A stretch of DNA of 32,108 bases from Deltaproteobacteria bacterium (GTDB lineage Bacteria > Desulfobacterota > Syntrophia > Syntrophales > Smithellaceae). A model generated the notes under the pieces. That model saw only the letters and a list, made by a program, of their open reading frames with translations. It had not been told where the DNA came from and did no database searches. Every line of letters begins with the position of its first letter. Within the stretch, counting starts at the first letter, position 1. Location of the stretch: contig JAJFTS010000025.1 of assembly GCA_021372815.1 (NCBI GenBank), positions 1 to 32,108 of the forward strand, read 5' to 3'. Positions 1 through 8,092 of the stretch are shown in pieces. Both the position numbers and the translations under genes were made by a program.

Positions 1-6
1 TCTAAT

Positions 7-12
7 CCTCCT
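7..12 (-). promoter_or_regulatory. Ribosome-binding site of a minus-strand gene beyond the left edge
   Basis: On the minus strand this reads AGGAGG, followed by six bases up to the window edge. That is the usual distance before a start codon, so a minus-strand gene probably begins just outside the window. Nothing of its coding sequence is visible and its identity cannot be judged. Confidence 0.4.
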
Positions 13-44
13 TTCATAAATTTTTAAAAGTCGAATCAGCACGA

Positions 45-160
45 TGACCGAAGCCACGGGTATAATACCCTCCGCTTTGCGGGATTGTTCGACTTGCAAA
101 TTTCAATATACTTTGTTTTTGAAATTTGAGTCTCACAATAACAAATTTCACAATTTTATA
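45..160. repeat. Degenerate intergenic repeat, related to the one at 27055-27235
   Basis: This AT-rich, non-coding stretch shares a skeleton with the region at 27055-27235: a CTCCG...GCGGG block, then TTCG(G/A)CTT(A/G)CAAA, then a stretch ending AAATT(T)GAGTCTCA. The match is interrupted and was judged by eye. Nothing else recognisable lies between the left edge and the gene at 274. The function is unknown and this may be decayed mobile or intergenic repeat material. Confidence 0.35.
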
Positions 161-273
161 TTAACAATTATAAATGAAACAAACGATCGACTTTTTTTGT
201 AGTGTTGTTTTTCTGACTCTGCCAATTCATGGAGTATTTCAACAGCTATTGATTACTTTATATGAGATTCAAT

Positions 274-1047
274 ATGATGTGTAAATGGGTTTTATGTGGA
301 GTGGTATATTTTTTATTCCTACTCATCGCCTACCCGTCCTGGGCTGTCCGCCCGCTGATTACCGATAATACAGAGGTACATGGTCAAGAGATATGTCTGT
401 TGGAATTGAATGGTCAATCTGATTGGAATAGAGAAGATTTTTCTGTCAGAACCGCCGAAAATACGGCGTTGCCTACACTATCCGATGATATTGTGGAAAA
501 TGTTGACATGATTTTGAGACCACCCTGTCTTTGTGAAAAGAGTGAAGCAAGTGAAGTGACAATATATGATGGACAAGGATGCGATACCGCGTTGGAAACG
601 AAGGTGTGTTTACTCGAGAAAAATGGATTCTCCACCATGGCATTAAAACCGGAAATCGGTGTCTCTAATGGCAATGATAAAAAGGGCCCGGACATCGGGC
701 AACAGAGAGGGCATCTTTTTTTGACCGCTTTTCAAGAATGGAGAGCATGGGCATTTTTAGATAATTTTGGTTGCGTCATAAATAAAAACGAATCTGATGA
801 GCGCAGGAATATCTGGCATGCTTCGTTTGCCACCATATGGGAAGCTGTCATAAATTTTAAACTGGCTGCTAACGTTGACATTGAGCGCAATTGTGATGAT
901 GAAACAAACCATGATCACGCCTTTTCCATCGGCGGAATTATCTATCCCATAAACAAAAATTTTGACGTTAATCTCGGCGTTAAGCGCGGTTTAAGCATAT
1001 CCGCGACAGACCTCTCCCTGATGACCGGAGTTACTTTCCGGTTTTAG
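274..1047 (+). CDS. Outer-membrane beta-barrel paralogue, probably decaying
   Basis: This 257-residue product aligns over its whole length with the barrel protein at 8312-9094: shared signal peptide ending PSWA, the PLITD start, the NIWHAS/DIWHAS block, GGIIYPI/GGIIYSI and the terminal FRF. The homologous start is ATG 274; an in-frame ATG at 262 is also possible. The frame is open, but the signs are of lost function. The AAGGAG ribosome site of the intact copy is TATGAG here, and the NikR operators are missing. The mature part has gained about seven cysteines where the intact copy has none, for example PPCLC for MPYLW. A remnant of the next gene of the intact locus (nikM) follows at 1087. It is probably an old duplicate under relaxed selection rather than a working porin. 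An intact frame means expression cannot be excluded. Confidence 0.6.
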   Translation: MMCKWVLCGVVYFLFLLIAYPSWAVRPLITDNTEVHGQEICLLELNGQSDWNREDFSVRTAENTALPTLSDDIVENVDMILRPPCLCEKSEASEVTIYDGQGCDTALETKVCLLEKNGFSTMALKPEIGVSNGNDKKGPDIGQQRGHLFLTAFQEWRAWAFLDNFGCVINKNESDERRNIWHASFATIWEAVINFKLAANVDIERNCDDETNHDHAFSIGGIIYPINKNFDVNLGVKRGLSISATDLSLMTGVTFRF

Positions 1048-1086
1048 AGATAAATTATTAATCGTTATTCCAAAGCAAAAATTATT

Positions 1087-1230
1087 ATGCACATAGCAGG
1101 CACTATTCTCTCCCTGCGGCATGAGCATCATTTGAAAACAAAGAAGTCTAATAATATGCCCGCCATCATCGGCAGTGTAAGCAAAGCCGCACCGGGACGG
1201 ATCGTTCTCAAAACATCCATCGGCGGTTAA
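1087..1230 (+). pseudogene. nikM/cbiM remnant
   Basis: This 47-codon frame begins MHIAGTILS, against MHMADALLS in the intact NikMN at 9141. It sits at the same distance behind the barrel paralogue as nikMN does behind the intact barrel gene. Its end also matches: the bases coding for TSIGG followed by TAA align with the intact GHIGGGM region about 70 codons into NikM, so the middle carries deletions. The AAGGAG ribosome site of the intact copy reads AAAGCA here. No further transporter sequence was recognised before 1356. The locus at 262-1230 is therefore a truncated duplicate of 8312 onward. Confidence 0.6.
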
Positions 1231-1355
1231 TGTATGATTAATTCTCGACGGATGATTTGGTGCCGCGTACCTGTGAACAACAAATTATTTGTATCAATAC
1301 CTAAAACGGTCATCCGATCAAGGGTATGCTCCCCTTCCGGACACTCGCTGAAATT

Positions 1356-2072
1356 TTACGCCATAAGGATAAGGGGTTCTATATATGAGGGATCGGCGTT
1401 TTGCATAAGTTCCAGGATCCCTTTATGCAGACGCTTCTTGTGTTCCGCCATGATCCCCCGGGCCTTGTTAAAGGTTGCGGCATACGCCAGAGATTCACGC
1501 ATCAGTTCGTCTTCATCAGCACAGACTTTAAAAATGATGTGATGCTGTGCCAGTTCGAAAGCGTTCATTCTTTTTCCACTTAAGATCATTTCCTCCATCA
1601 GATAGGGAGGTATGACCTTCCGGATGATCTCCAGCATGGAGGGCATGAAGGGGATGTTGATATCCACCTCGGGAAAGCAGAAATAGCCTTTATCGGCCTT
1701 CATCAAACGAAAATCGCAGGCTAGAGCCAGCATGGCTCCGTCACCAAAGGCATGACCGTTCAGGGCAGCAATGACGGGCAGGGGAAAGGTAAGAATACGG
1801 GCCGAAAGCCTGTTTAATCCGTAGAGGAAGTCGCGTACTTCCTGGTTGTTGCCGGTTGACAAAACCTGAGTGATCCATTCGATGTCAATTCCCAGGGACC
1901 AGTATTTGCCGCCACCCCCGCGAAGCACGACCGCACTTATCGCCTCGTCCGATTCAATTTCATCCATGACATTTAACATCCTTTCCACAAATGCCGGATT
2001 ATGCCTGTTTTCACCATCATCCATGGTGATGACAGCCACTTTTTTTTCCTTGGTCCAATGTATTACTGACAT
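1356..2072 (-). CDS. Enoyl-CoA hydratase/isomerase family protein (crotonase fold)
   Basis: This is a 238-residue crotonase-superfamily protein. It shows the CoA/oxyanion-hole segments RGGGGKYWSLGID and NGHAFGDGAMLALACDFRLM. The acidic residue in FPEVDINIPF corresponds to the catalytic Glu of delta3,delta2-enoyl-CoA isomerases, so an isomerase role is slightly favoured over hydratase. It probably acts on an acyl-CoA in beta-oxidation or a related route; the substrate is not readable. The start at 2072 was chosen because GGAGGG lies directly upstream, although the frame stays open to 2258. It is the second gene of a pair with the flavoprotein gene at 2132-3181, 59 bases apart and co-directional. 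That pairing suggests a shared role in acyl-CoA or lipid metabolism, but does not prove it. Confidence 0.8.
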   Translation of the reverse strand: MSVIHWTKEKKVAVITMDDGENRHNPAFVERMLNVMDEIESDEAISAVVLRGGGGKYWSLGIDIEWITQVLSTGNNQEVRDFLYGLNRLSARILTFPLPVIAALNGHAFGDGAMLALACDFRLMKADKGYFCFPEVDINIPFMPSMLEIIRKVIPPYLMEEMILSGKRMNAFELAQHHIIFKVCADEDELMRESLAYAATFNKARGIMAEHKKRLHKGILELMQNADPSYIEPLILMA

Positions 2073-2131
2073 GTTCCCTCCTTTCACGATTGTATCTTTA
2101 AGACAGAGGGCCGAGAAAAACAACCGCTTTT

Positions 2132-3181
2132 TTACCCGGAAGTCTGTTGAGATACTTTTCCCGACACTTCTTCGGTCTGTGCCACCATACGCTGCATGAG
2201 TTCCTTGACAGTGGGAATATCTCTGACCAGACCGGTGACCTGCCCCACCGTGAGCCATCCGTGCTCAAGGTCGCCGTTCTGCGTTGCGCGGTTGAGGGAA
2301 TCGAAGCCATTGGCCATGTAGGCCAGCTGACGGGCTGTCTTCCAGCCGGAAAAGAGTACGCCGAAGAAGAGCTTCAAATAGGGCATGTGCATCTGCCTGG
2401 CGATAAAACGCGAATTCGGCAGGGCCTTGAAAAGCTGAACCGGATTGAGCCCGGCTCTGAGTTGACGGCGTGCTCCGGGTGAGTTGATGACCCGGCAATA
2501 AATGCCATCGAATCGTTTCGAAAAAAGTGTATCGTAGACGCTTTTTTGAACAGAAAGCTTTTTGTAATTTTCATGCAAGGGACTTTCCCTCGTAGCCATA
2601 AAACGCGTCCCCATGGCAATACCCTCGGCGCCAAGCGCCAAGGCGGCCACCAGTCCCCGTCCGTCGCCAAAGCCGCCGGCCGCGATCACGGGAATATCAA
2701 GGGCATCGGCCAGGGAAGGCACCAGCAGCAAAGAAGTAACCTCTTCGCCGTGCGCCGCCGCCTCATGTCCGGTGGCGATGACGGCATCGCATCCCTGTTC
2801 CTGAGCTTTTCGGGCATGTTTATCATTAACCACTGTGGCGATTACCTTGCCGCCGTACTTGTGGGCAGCCTCGCAAATCCAATCCCCCTTACCCAGAGCG
2901 AAATTAATAACCGGCACTTTCTCCTCGAGCAGGACCTTGGCGTTTTCCATGGCTCCCGGGAAGAGCAGTGTGGCGTTGGCCCCAAAGGGTTTGTCCGTAA
3001 GCTCTCGGACGCGCCGTATTGATGCTCGCGTTGCTTCCTGATTGAGCGGCCCGGTCGCCAAAATGCCCAGGCCGCCTGCATTGCAGACCTCTGCCACCAT
3101 CTCCGGCGTGCTAATCCAGCTCATCCCCGACATGATTATGGGATATTTGATGCCGAAAAGTTCTGTAATCCGTGTTTTCAT
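2132..3181 (-). CDS. Nitronate monooxygenase / 2-nitropropane dioxygenase-family flavoprotein
   Basis: This 349-residue FMN-binding TIM-barrel protein belongs to the NMO/FabK-like family. Family features visible are the N-terminal PIIMSGMSWISTPE, the GCDAVIATGHEAAAHGE segment containing the conserved His used by NMO-type enzymes, and the phosphate-binding IPVIAAGGFGDGRG followed by GAEGIAMGTRF. Members oxidise nitronates or act as enoyl-ACP reductases (FabK); many are annotated only by similarity and the real substrate may be an acyl compound. ATG 3181 is preceded by AAGGAG. It is the first gene of an operon with the crotonase-family gene downstream, and its promoter region holds a conspicuous inverted repeat (3393-3415). 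Confidence 0.8.
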   Translation of the reverse strand: MKTRITELFGIKYPIIMSGMSWISTPEMVAEVCNAGGLGILATGPLNQEATRASIRRVRELTDKPFGANATLLFPGAMENAKVLLEEKVPVINFALGKGDWICEAAHKYGGKVIATVVNDKHARKAQEQGCDAVIATGHEAAAHGEEVTSLLLVPSLADALDIPVIAAGGFGDGRGLVAALALGAEGIAMGTRFMATRESPLHENYKKLSVQKSVYDTLFSKRFDGIYCRVINSPGARRQLRAGLNPVQLFKALPNSRFIARQMHMPYLKLFFGVLFSGWKTARQLAYMANGFDSLNRATQNGDLEHGWLTVGQVTGLVRDIPTVKELMQRMVAQTEEVSGKVSQQTSG

Positions 3182-3380
3182 ATAATGCTCCTTCGATTTG
3201 ATTTAACGCATTTTTTGAAACGGGGGTATTTACCCGCCTCATGTCATGAGCGCATTCGCAGACGCCCATGACCACCTCAATGCCAGTCATGCTATTCGCT
3301 GCCAAGACATTGATAATGCTAATTATTTGTTCTTTAATAAGATACATGTAAGGCACTATGCGTTATCTTTTGTCTTATAC

Positions 3381-3434
3381 ACAACATATGTTGTGTTACA
3401 TATGTAATGTAACACATGTTATATATCATGTCAA
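3381..3434 (-). promoter_or_regulatory. Promoter with overlapping inverted repeats upstream of the flavoprotein operon
   Basis: On the minus strand, TTGACA (3434-3429), a 17-base spacer and TACATT (3411-3406) form a good sigma-70 promoter. Overlapping its -10 is the perfect repeat GTGTTACAT-N5-ATGTAACAC (3393-3415). Next to it is the 14-base palindrome ACAACATATGTTGT (3381-3394). The GTGTTAC/GTAACAC arms equal the NikR half-sites found elsewhere in this window, but the gap is 9 bases instead of 13. The binding protein is therefore uncertain: a NikR variant site or a TetR-like operator. The rest of 3182-3505 holds the 5' leader and an AT-rich tail with nothing else recognisable. Confidence 0.5.
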
Positions 3435-3505
3435 GCCATAATTCTGTCTGGATTTGTGGATTTTTATCTAAGATAACTTTCCAGGTTTAATTCTATTCTA
3501 AAATA

Positions 3506-3997
3506 TTAACTGATATCTATATTCAGTAATTCTATAATCTTTTCACTCGCTGGAATGAGCAAGGATTCAGTTTTTTTTGAAAAGGTTCTTTTAAAATCAA
3601 ATTCATGCGCGCTCACGGAAACAAGATAGGCTTCAGGCTTATGCCGATAAAGAGTTTGCAAAAATGCCAGCAGCGATTCCGGGGTCATGTGATGCGTGAA
3701 GGTTGAAGAAATATACTGCGGAGTCAGCCTGCTGCAATTCAATGCTTCCAAATCCTTTCCGGAATGAGCATCCACAAAAATAATCCGCTTATAACCTTTG
3801 AGCAACTCCATGATTTCCGGAACCAGTTGCGGTAGAAATATCGAATCGATTTGACCGCCCAGTTTTTCCAGACCGGTATCACCCTCTTCCAGAATTTTCT
3901 GGCCTAAACTCCGCCTTACAAGATTGATTACTTCGTAAGCAAGGCCGTCGTCCGAGCGGTCAATGTTGCCGTATCCGATTATAATCGTCCGGGGCAT
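3506..3997 (-). CDS. hoxW: [NiFe]-hydrogenase maturation protease (HoxW/HycI-like)
   Basis: This 163-residue endopeptidase belongs to the family that removes the C-terminal extension of the hydrogenase large subunit after nickel insertion. It begins with the family signature GYGNIDRSDDG and contains FVDAHSG and the HHMTPESLL segment whose His belongs to the metal-sensing site in HybD/HycI-type proteases. The likely substrate is HoxH, encoded just upstream on the same strand, which ends with 24 residues after the DPCLSCATH motif. ATG 3997 has only a weak upstream GGAA. A gap of 185 bases containing an intergenic repeat (4078-4165) separates it from hoxH, unlike the tight spacing of the preceding genes. 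Function is firm; the symbol is by analogy. Confidence 0.85.
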   Translation of the reverse strand: MPRTIIIGYGNIDRSDDGLAYEVINLVRRSLGQKILEEGDTGLEKLGGQIDSIFLPQLVPEIMELLKGYKRIIFVDAHSGKDLEALNCSRLTPQYISSTFTHHMTPESLLAFLQTLYRHKPEAYLVSVSAHEFDFKRTFSKKTESLLIPASEKIIELLNIDIS

Positions 3998-4077
3998 AAA
4001 TTATTCCATTAATAAAGAATACAGACCGGCAAAATACTGTCGGCATTCTTTATAAATTGCACAATTTCTTCATCAAA

Positions 4078-4165
4078 GATGATATTGAAGCGGCGAGGAG
4101 GAGAGCCCGCAGACGTATTACCAATACGTTGTGGAAGCCAACGACGCCAGCAAAAATAGCGCTTT
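4078..4165 (+). repeat. Copy 1 of a dispersed ~90-base repeat
   Basis: This copy matches, in inverted orientation, the sequence at 11828-11921. Shared blocks include GATGATAT, GCGGC.AGGAGGAG, CCGCAG.CGTAT, ATACG, GGAAGCC.ACGACG and ATAGCGCTTT. It lies between hoxH and the protease gene, inside the hydrogenase operon. It has no coding capacity and its centre can fold through the complementary CGTATTA/AATACG parts. It looks like a small non-autonomous intergenic element. Confidence 0.65.
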
Positions 4166-4182
4166 GATTTATAGACTGTGCT

Positions 4183-5610
4183 TTAGCGACTGATACGATC
4201 CAGTTCTCTACCGTCGGCAGCCAGCAGCCTTATCTCCAGAGGCATTTTCCCGATGGCGTGCGTTGCACAGGATAAACACGGGTCATAGCAGCGAATAGCC
4301 GCCTCCACTCTGTTTAACATGCCTTCCGTTAGCCGGTTTCCGACAACATAGGCTTTAGCTACCGCACCCGCCGCCGTGTGCATCGCCCAGTTATTATTTC
4401 CCGTGGCCACGATAAGATTTACTCTGGTCAGTAATCCATGCTCGTCAGTGCCGTAATCATGGAAAAGCGTTCCGCGTGGGGCCTCAATAACTCCGACGCC
4501 CTGCCCCGGCAACGCCTCCAGAGGCGGATAGTTTCTGACGTCATTGGACATAATATCCGGGTCGTCCAGCAACTGGCCTATTCTTTCCAAAGCATAAAGC
4601 AATTCAATCATCCGGGCATAATGATAGTAAAGGGAACCTTCCACCGGTTTTCCGTCATTGATTTGCCGGAACAGTTTGAATTCTTCCTGAGCCAGAGGCG
4701 TGCCGATTTTATCAATGACATTCAGCCGTCCCAGCGGTCCAACCCGGTAAAATCCTTTCGGCCAACCGAGCATTCGCAAATAAGGATGCTTGAGAAACGA
4801 CCATGGTTCCACATGCTCCGCAATATAGGATAGATAATATTCCGGCTTGAACTGTGCCAGCAATTCTCCATGGGCGTCTCTTACGCGAATTTCGCCGTCG
4901 TAGAGTTGCAGGCCGCCTTCCAGATCCACCAATCCCATATAATTGGAGGGAAATGAGGCAAAAGTCTCCGCTGTTTCCCTGTTGGCCTCCAGCCAGCCTT
5001 TGGCAATACTGATGGCCTCTTTTCCGATTAAGGTCATTACTTCCAGTTCAGCAGCAATCGCTTTATGATTTTCTTTGGTCAGCGGAGCATTGACACCGCC
5101 GGCCACAGCAAAATTGGCATGAATTCTCTTTCCGCCAAGTTTTTCGATGATCTGCTGACCGAAACGGCGCAGGTTGACGGCCTTCAGAGCCAGCTTCGGA
5201 TTTTCATCGATAATGCGAAAAACATTGCGCGTAGCCGGATCGGAATCGAAACCGAAGAGTAAATCGGGCGCGGCCAGATGGAAGAAGTGCATGCCGTGAG
5301 ACTGCACCATCTGTCCCATGTGCATCAATTCACGCAACAATTTGGCCGTGCGTGTCGCCTCGACACGCGCCACGGCATCGCAGGCTTTGGAAGCGGCCAG
5401 ATGATGGCTGATCGGGCAAATGCCACAAATGCGCTGTGTGATTTGAGGCATTTCATAGTATGGCCGGCCCTCGCAGAATTTTTCCAGACCGCGGAATTCG
5501 TCCACATGGAAAAAAGTCTGTTCGACTTCACCATTATCATTCAAATGAATGGTTACTCTTCCGTGCCCCTCAATGCGCGTCACTGGCTCAATGGTTATCT
5601 TTTGCCCCAT
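4183..5610 (-). CDS. hoxH: [NiFe]-hydrogenase large subunit, HoxH type (group 3)
   Basis: This 475-residue catalytic subunit reversibly oxidises H2 in the cytoplasm. Both nickel-binding motifs are present: RICGICP (Cys62, Cys65) and DPCLSCATH (Cys445, Cys448). After the terminal motif come 24 more residues, the extension expected to be removed by the protease encoded at 3506-3997. The N-terminal IEPVTRIEGHGRV is typical. Overall similarity is to HoxH of bidirectional NAD-linked hydrogenases (group 3d). ATG 5610 has AGGAG upstream, located in the last codons of hoxY, whose stop is 12 bases away, so the genes are probably translationally linked. There is no signal peptide. HoxE and HoxF are not encoded nearby, so the route to NAD(P) or ferredoxin is open. 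Confidence 0.93.
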   Translation of the reverse strand: MGQKITIEPVTRIEGHGRVTIHLNDNGEVEQTFFHVDEFRGLEKFCEGRPYYEMPQITQRICGICPISHHLAASKACDAVARVEATRTAKLLRELMHMGQMVQSHGMHFFHLAAPDLLFGFDSDPATRNVFRIIDENPKLALKAVNLRRFGQQIIEKLGGKRIHANFAVAGGVNAPLTKENHKAIAAELEVMTLIGKEAISIAKGWLEANRETAETFASFPSNYMGLVDLEGGLQLYDGEIRVRDAHGELLAQFKPEYYLSYIAEHVEPWSFLKHPYLRMLGWPKGFYRVGPLGRLNVIDKIGTPLAQEEFKLFRQINDGKPVEGSLYYHYARMIELLYALERIGQLLDDPDIMSNDVRNYPPLEALPGQGVGVIEAPRGTLFHDYGTDEHGLLTRVNLIVATGNNNWAMHTAAGAVAKAYVVGNRLTEGMLNRVEAAIRCYDPCLSCATHAIGKMPLEIRLLAADGRELDRISR

Positions 5611-5622
5611 AAAAGTTCTCCT

Positions 5623-6168
5623 CTAATCATAGGTGAATAATTCGGGCGGCAAAACCACCGGTGTGCGCCCGGCGAGAAGTTCCGTCAACGCGTAGAAAAA
5701 AGCATCCGCCCGCGGCGGACAGCCGGGAATGAAAAGATCAACTTTGACAACCTTATCCACTCCCACAACCATTTCCAGCGGTTTGCCCAACTCGGGAGAA
5801 TCCGGAATCAATCCGTCAACAACGGTTTCCGTGTCCAGATACGCTCTTTTCAACGCCGCGTCCGTACCGACCAGATTGCGCATCGCCGGCACACCGCCGA
5901 AAGTAGCGCAGTCCCCGACGGCAATCAATATGTCACAACGTTCGCGCATTTGTTTGGCGACTTCAATATTATGCGTATTACAGATCGCCCCTTCGAGGAT
6001 CCCCACGGTAACACCTTCTTTCGGGGGATGCTTGAGATCGGTTATCGGGCTGGAAGTAAATTCCACCAATCCTGATAATTTGACAATGCGCTCATCTATA
6101 TCCAGAAGTGACATGTGACATCCGGCACAACCGGCCAACCAGTCCGTCGCTACTTTTACTTTGGTCAT
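5623..6168 (-). CDS. hoxY: [NiFe]-hydrogenase small subunit, HoxY type
   Basis: This 181-residue small subunit carries the proximal [4Fe-4S] cluster that passes electrons out of HoxH. Ligand motifs visible are WLAGCAGCHMSLLDID near the N-terminus, GAICNTHN, VGDCATFGGVPA and FIPGCPPRAD. It has no twin-arginine leader and is short, as in cytoplasmic HoxY-type subunits rather than periplasmic uptake enzymes. ATG 6168 follows the stop of the upstream iron-sulfur subunit by one base, with AAGGAG inside that gene's last codons. Operon order is iron-sulfur subunit, hoxY, hoxH, protease. Confidence 0.93.
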   Translation of the reverse strand: MTKVKVATDWLAGCAGCHMSLLDIDERIVKLSGLVEFTSSPITDLKHPPKEGVTVGILEGAICNTHNIEVAKQMRERCDILIAVGDCATFGGVPAMRNLVGTDAALKRAYLDTETVVDGLIPDSPELGKPLEMVVGVDKVVKVDLFIPGCPPRADAFFYALTELLAGRTPVVLPPELFTYD

Positions 6169-6169
6169 T

Positions 6170-7963
6170 TTAGACTGCTCCTTTCAGTAATTTCTTCAAG
6201 CCGGCTGACACTTCATCCATGGAAAAAGCGATACCCCTGTTCAGTTTATCCGCCAGTATCCGGAGAATTTCCCAGTCAGACTTAGCTTGTCCTGCGGGTT
6301 GCACCGCACTGTTGATATTCTGAATAAAGCCTTCGGTATTCGTCAGACTTCCTGTTCTTTCCGACCATATTGCTGCCGGCAGCACCAAATCCGCACCCTG
6401 AGTCAGCTCCGACAAATAGCTTGACTGAACGATCTTGAAAGTGCTTACGGGTACTTTCACCAATAAATCTTTCCCTTCTAAATTTTGCTCCCCCTGCAAA
6501 ATGTATAAAAGCTTAACGCCCGCGGGGCTGAAGTTGCCGTTGATCCCAAAAGCTTTCGCCGCGCGCGTATTGACACCGGACTCAATAATGATAAACTGAG
6601 CCTGCTTTTTCAACTGTTTGATCGCGTTTGCCGAGTTTCCGGAAATTGCCGGACCATACAACACAATCGGATTTGACGCCCTGCCTGCGATTTCAATAGC
6701 CTTATTAATATCGCCCGTTTTCAGACTCAAAAAGGCAAATGGCGTCAAATCGTTTTCTTTATCATCAACGATTATCAGGCGTGCTCCTTTATTCAAAGCC
6801 TGCTTCACCAGGAAAGATGCTACCGGTTGATCTTTAGCCGGATTTGTGCTGACGACTAAAATAATGTCGCCTTTGGCGATTTCAGCAAGGGAACTTTGCT
6901 GTTTTTTGAAAATTTGCGGCGCTGCATCATTTAACAGACCGATATTGGAAACTTTTAATTGATCGCAGAATAATTTATGGAGCAGATAAAGCGCTTCATT
7001 GGTCGCGCAACTGGAAACAAGCACGCCTATTTCCTTTTCCTTAACGCCGTCGATTCGTTGGGCCATTATTTGAACAGCATTATCCCAGCTTATCGGTTCC
7101 AGTTTATCTTTATTTCGCAAAAGAGGCTCTTCAACTCTTTTCCGCTCATCATATAAAGGCTCAAAGCGCCCCATTTTGCACAGCAGACCGTGATTCACCG
7201 GCGCGTCCCAGTCTCCCCTGATCTGTAACACATTGCCGCCGCGCGTGACGACCTCCATCCCGCAGCCGATGCTGCATTGTCCGCAGACGCTTTTAATTTT
7301 ATCGGTGAGACTGTCTTTTCCCATGTAGGCGCTTCTTTTATAGAAGAGTGCTCCCGTCGGACATACCTGAACGCATGTGCCGCAGGAAATGCAGGTAGAT
7401 TCGCCCAGAGGCATATTGGCATCCGCGCGCACCATGCTTTCACTGCCGCGCTTACCCAAACCGAGGGTGTGATTGGCCGGCAATTCATCACAGGCGCGAA
7501 TACAACGTCCGCATAAAACACAACGATTGTGTTCCATTAAATAGTATTTATTGGTGGCATCGAGAGGAAATCGTTTTGTATAAGTCGGAAATGCCCAGTG
7601 GTCTATGCCGTAGCGGTAACCGAGTTCCTGGAGTTCGCAACTACCGCTCATTTCACAGTAGGGACAGAAATGATTTCTTTCGGAGAAAAGCAGATCGAGA
7701 ACCAGTTTTCTGGCTTTGATTACCGCGGGCGATTCCGTTTCTATTTCCATCCCGTCGGCAACCGGAAAAGTGCAGGCGGTTTGCAGATTACGTTGTCCTT
7801 TGATCTCGACGACGCAGATTCGGCAGGCACCTATAGCAGTTAAGGCCGGATGATCACAAAGTGTCGGAATGTCAATGCCCTCCCGCCGGGCAATTTTAAG
7901 AACCGCTGTTCCCGGCTCTGTGGTTATTTTCCGGCCGTTAATGGTAATATTCGCCGTAGCCAT
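6170..7963 (-). CDS. Iron-sulfur electron-transfer subunit of the hydrogenase (HoxU fused to a NuoG-like C-terminus)
   Basis: This 597-residue protein chains several iron-sulfur sites. A [2Fe-2S] domain uses Cys36, Cys47, Cys50 and Cys64. A NuoG/HoxU-type His-Cys cluster is NHFCPYCEMSGSC (His98, Cys100, Cys103, Cys109). Two [4Fe-4S] motifs follow (CVLCGRC and CISCGTC), then a molybdopterin-oxidoreductase-type Fe4S4 motif (CGQCSIGCG with a further Cys about 27 residues on). The last ~330 residues resemble a shortened NuoG/molybdopterin domain, with the typical SERTGSLTNTEG segment. Plain HoxU is about 240 residues, so this is a NuoG-like long form. It should wire HoxYH to a flavin NAD(P) module that is not encoded here. 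ATG 7963 is preceded by AAGGAGG. It is the first gene of the operon. Confidence 0.88.
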   Translation of the reverse strand: MATANITINGRKITTEPGTAVLKIARREGIDIPTLCDHPALTAIGACRICVVEIKGQRNLQTACTFPVADGMEIETESPAVIKARKLVLDLLFSERNHFCPYCEMSGSCELQELGYRYGIDHWAFPTYTKRFPLDATNKYYLMEHNRCVLCGRCIRACDELPANHTLGLGKRGSESMVRADANMPLGESTCISCGTCVQVCPTGALFYKRSAYMGKDSLTDKIKSVCGQCSIGCGMEVVTRGGNVLQIRGDWDAPVNHGLLCKMGRFEPLYDERKRVEEPLLRNKDKLEPISWDNAVQIMAQRIDGVKEKEIGVLVSSCATNEALYLLHKLFCDQLKVSNIGLLNDAAPQIFKKQQSSLAEIAKGDIILVVSTNPAKDQPVASFLVKQALNKGARLIIVDDKENDLTPFAFLSLKTGDINKAIEIAGRASNPIVLYGPAISGNSANAIKQLKKQAQFIIIESGVNTRAAKAFGINGNFSPAGVKLLYILQGEQNLEGKDLLVKVPVSTFKIVQSSYLSELTQGADLVLPAAIWSERTGSLTNTEGFIQNINSAVQPAGQAKSDWEILRILADKLNRGIAFSMDEVSAGLKKLLKGAV

Positions 7964-8092
7964 TTTACCTTGCCTCCTTATTATTTCCCCGATCTTCTTT
8001 ACATTATGCTAATTCTCCTACCCCTCTATTTTTTTGTATTATAAAGCCGTTTACGGCAAAAATCAATCGCACGCTACAAAACATATTAATCA

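Noticed and set aside
190-260. Possible NikR operator before the decayed barrel gene (GTGTTGT at 202-208)
   Set aside because: No GTAACAC arm at a 13- or 14-base gap. The sequence aligned with the intact operator's right arm reads TGATTAC, so the site appears lost.
274-1047. Sequencing or assembly error as the explanation for the odd barrel paralogue
   Set aside because: Differences are substitutions spread along the whole length with the frame retained, and flanking nikM remnant and lost control sites fit an old duplication better than errors.
3111-3356. 81-codon minus-strand frame before the nitronate monooxygenase gene
   Set aside because: It overlaps the start of the flavoprotein gene in another frame, begins with GTG without a ribosome site and matches no family. 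It is most likely part of the 5' leader.
6008-6014. GTAACAC half-site inside hoxY
   Set aside because: No GTGTTAC-like partner is found 13 bases away and it lies in coding sequence; a chance match.
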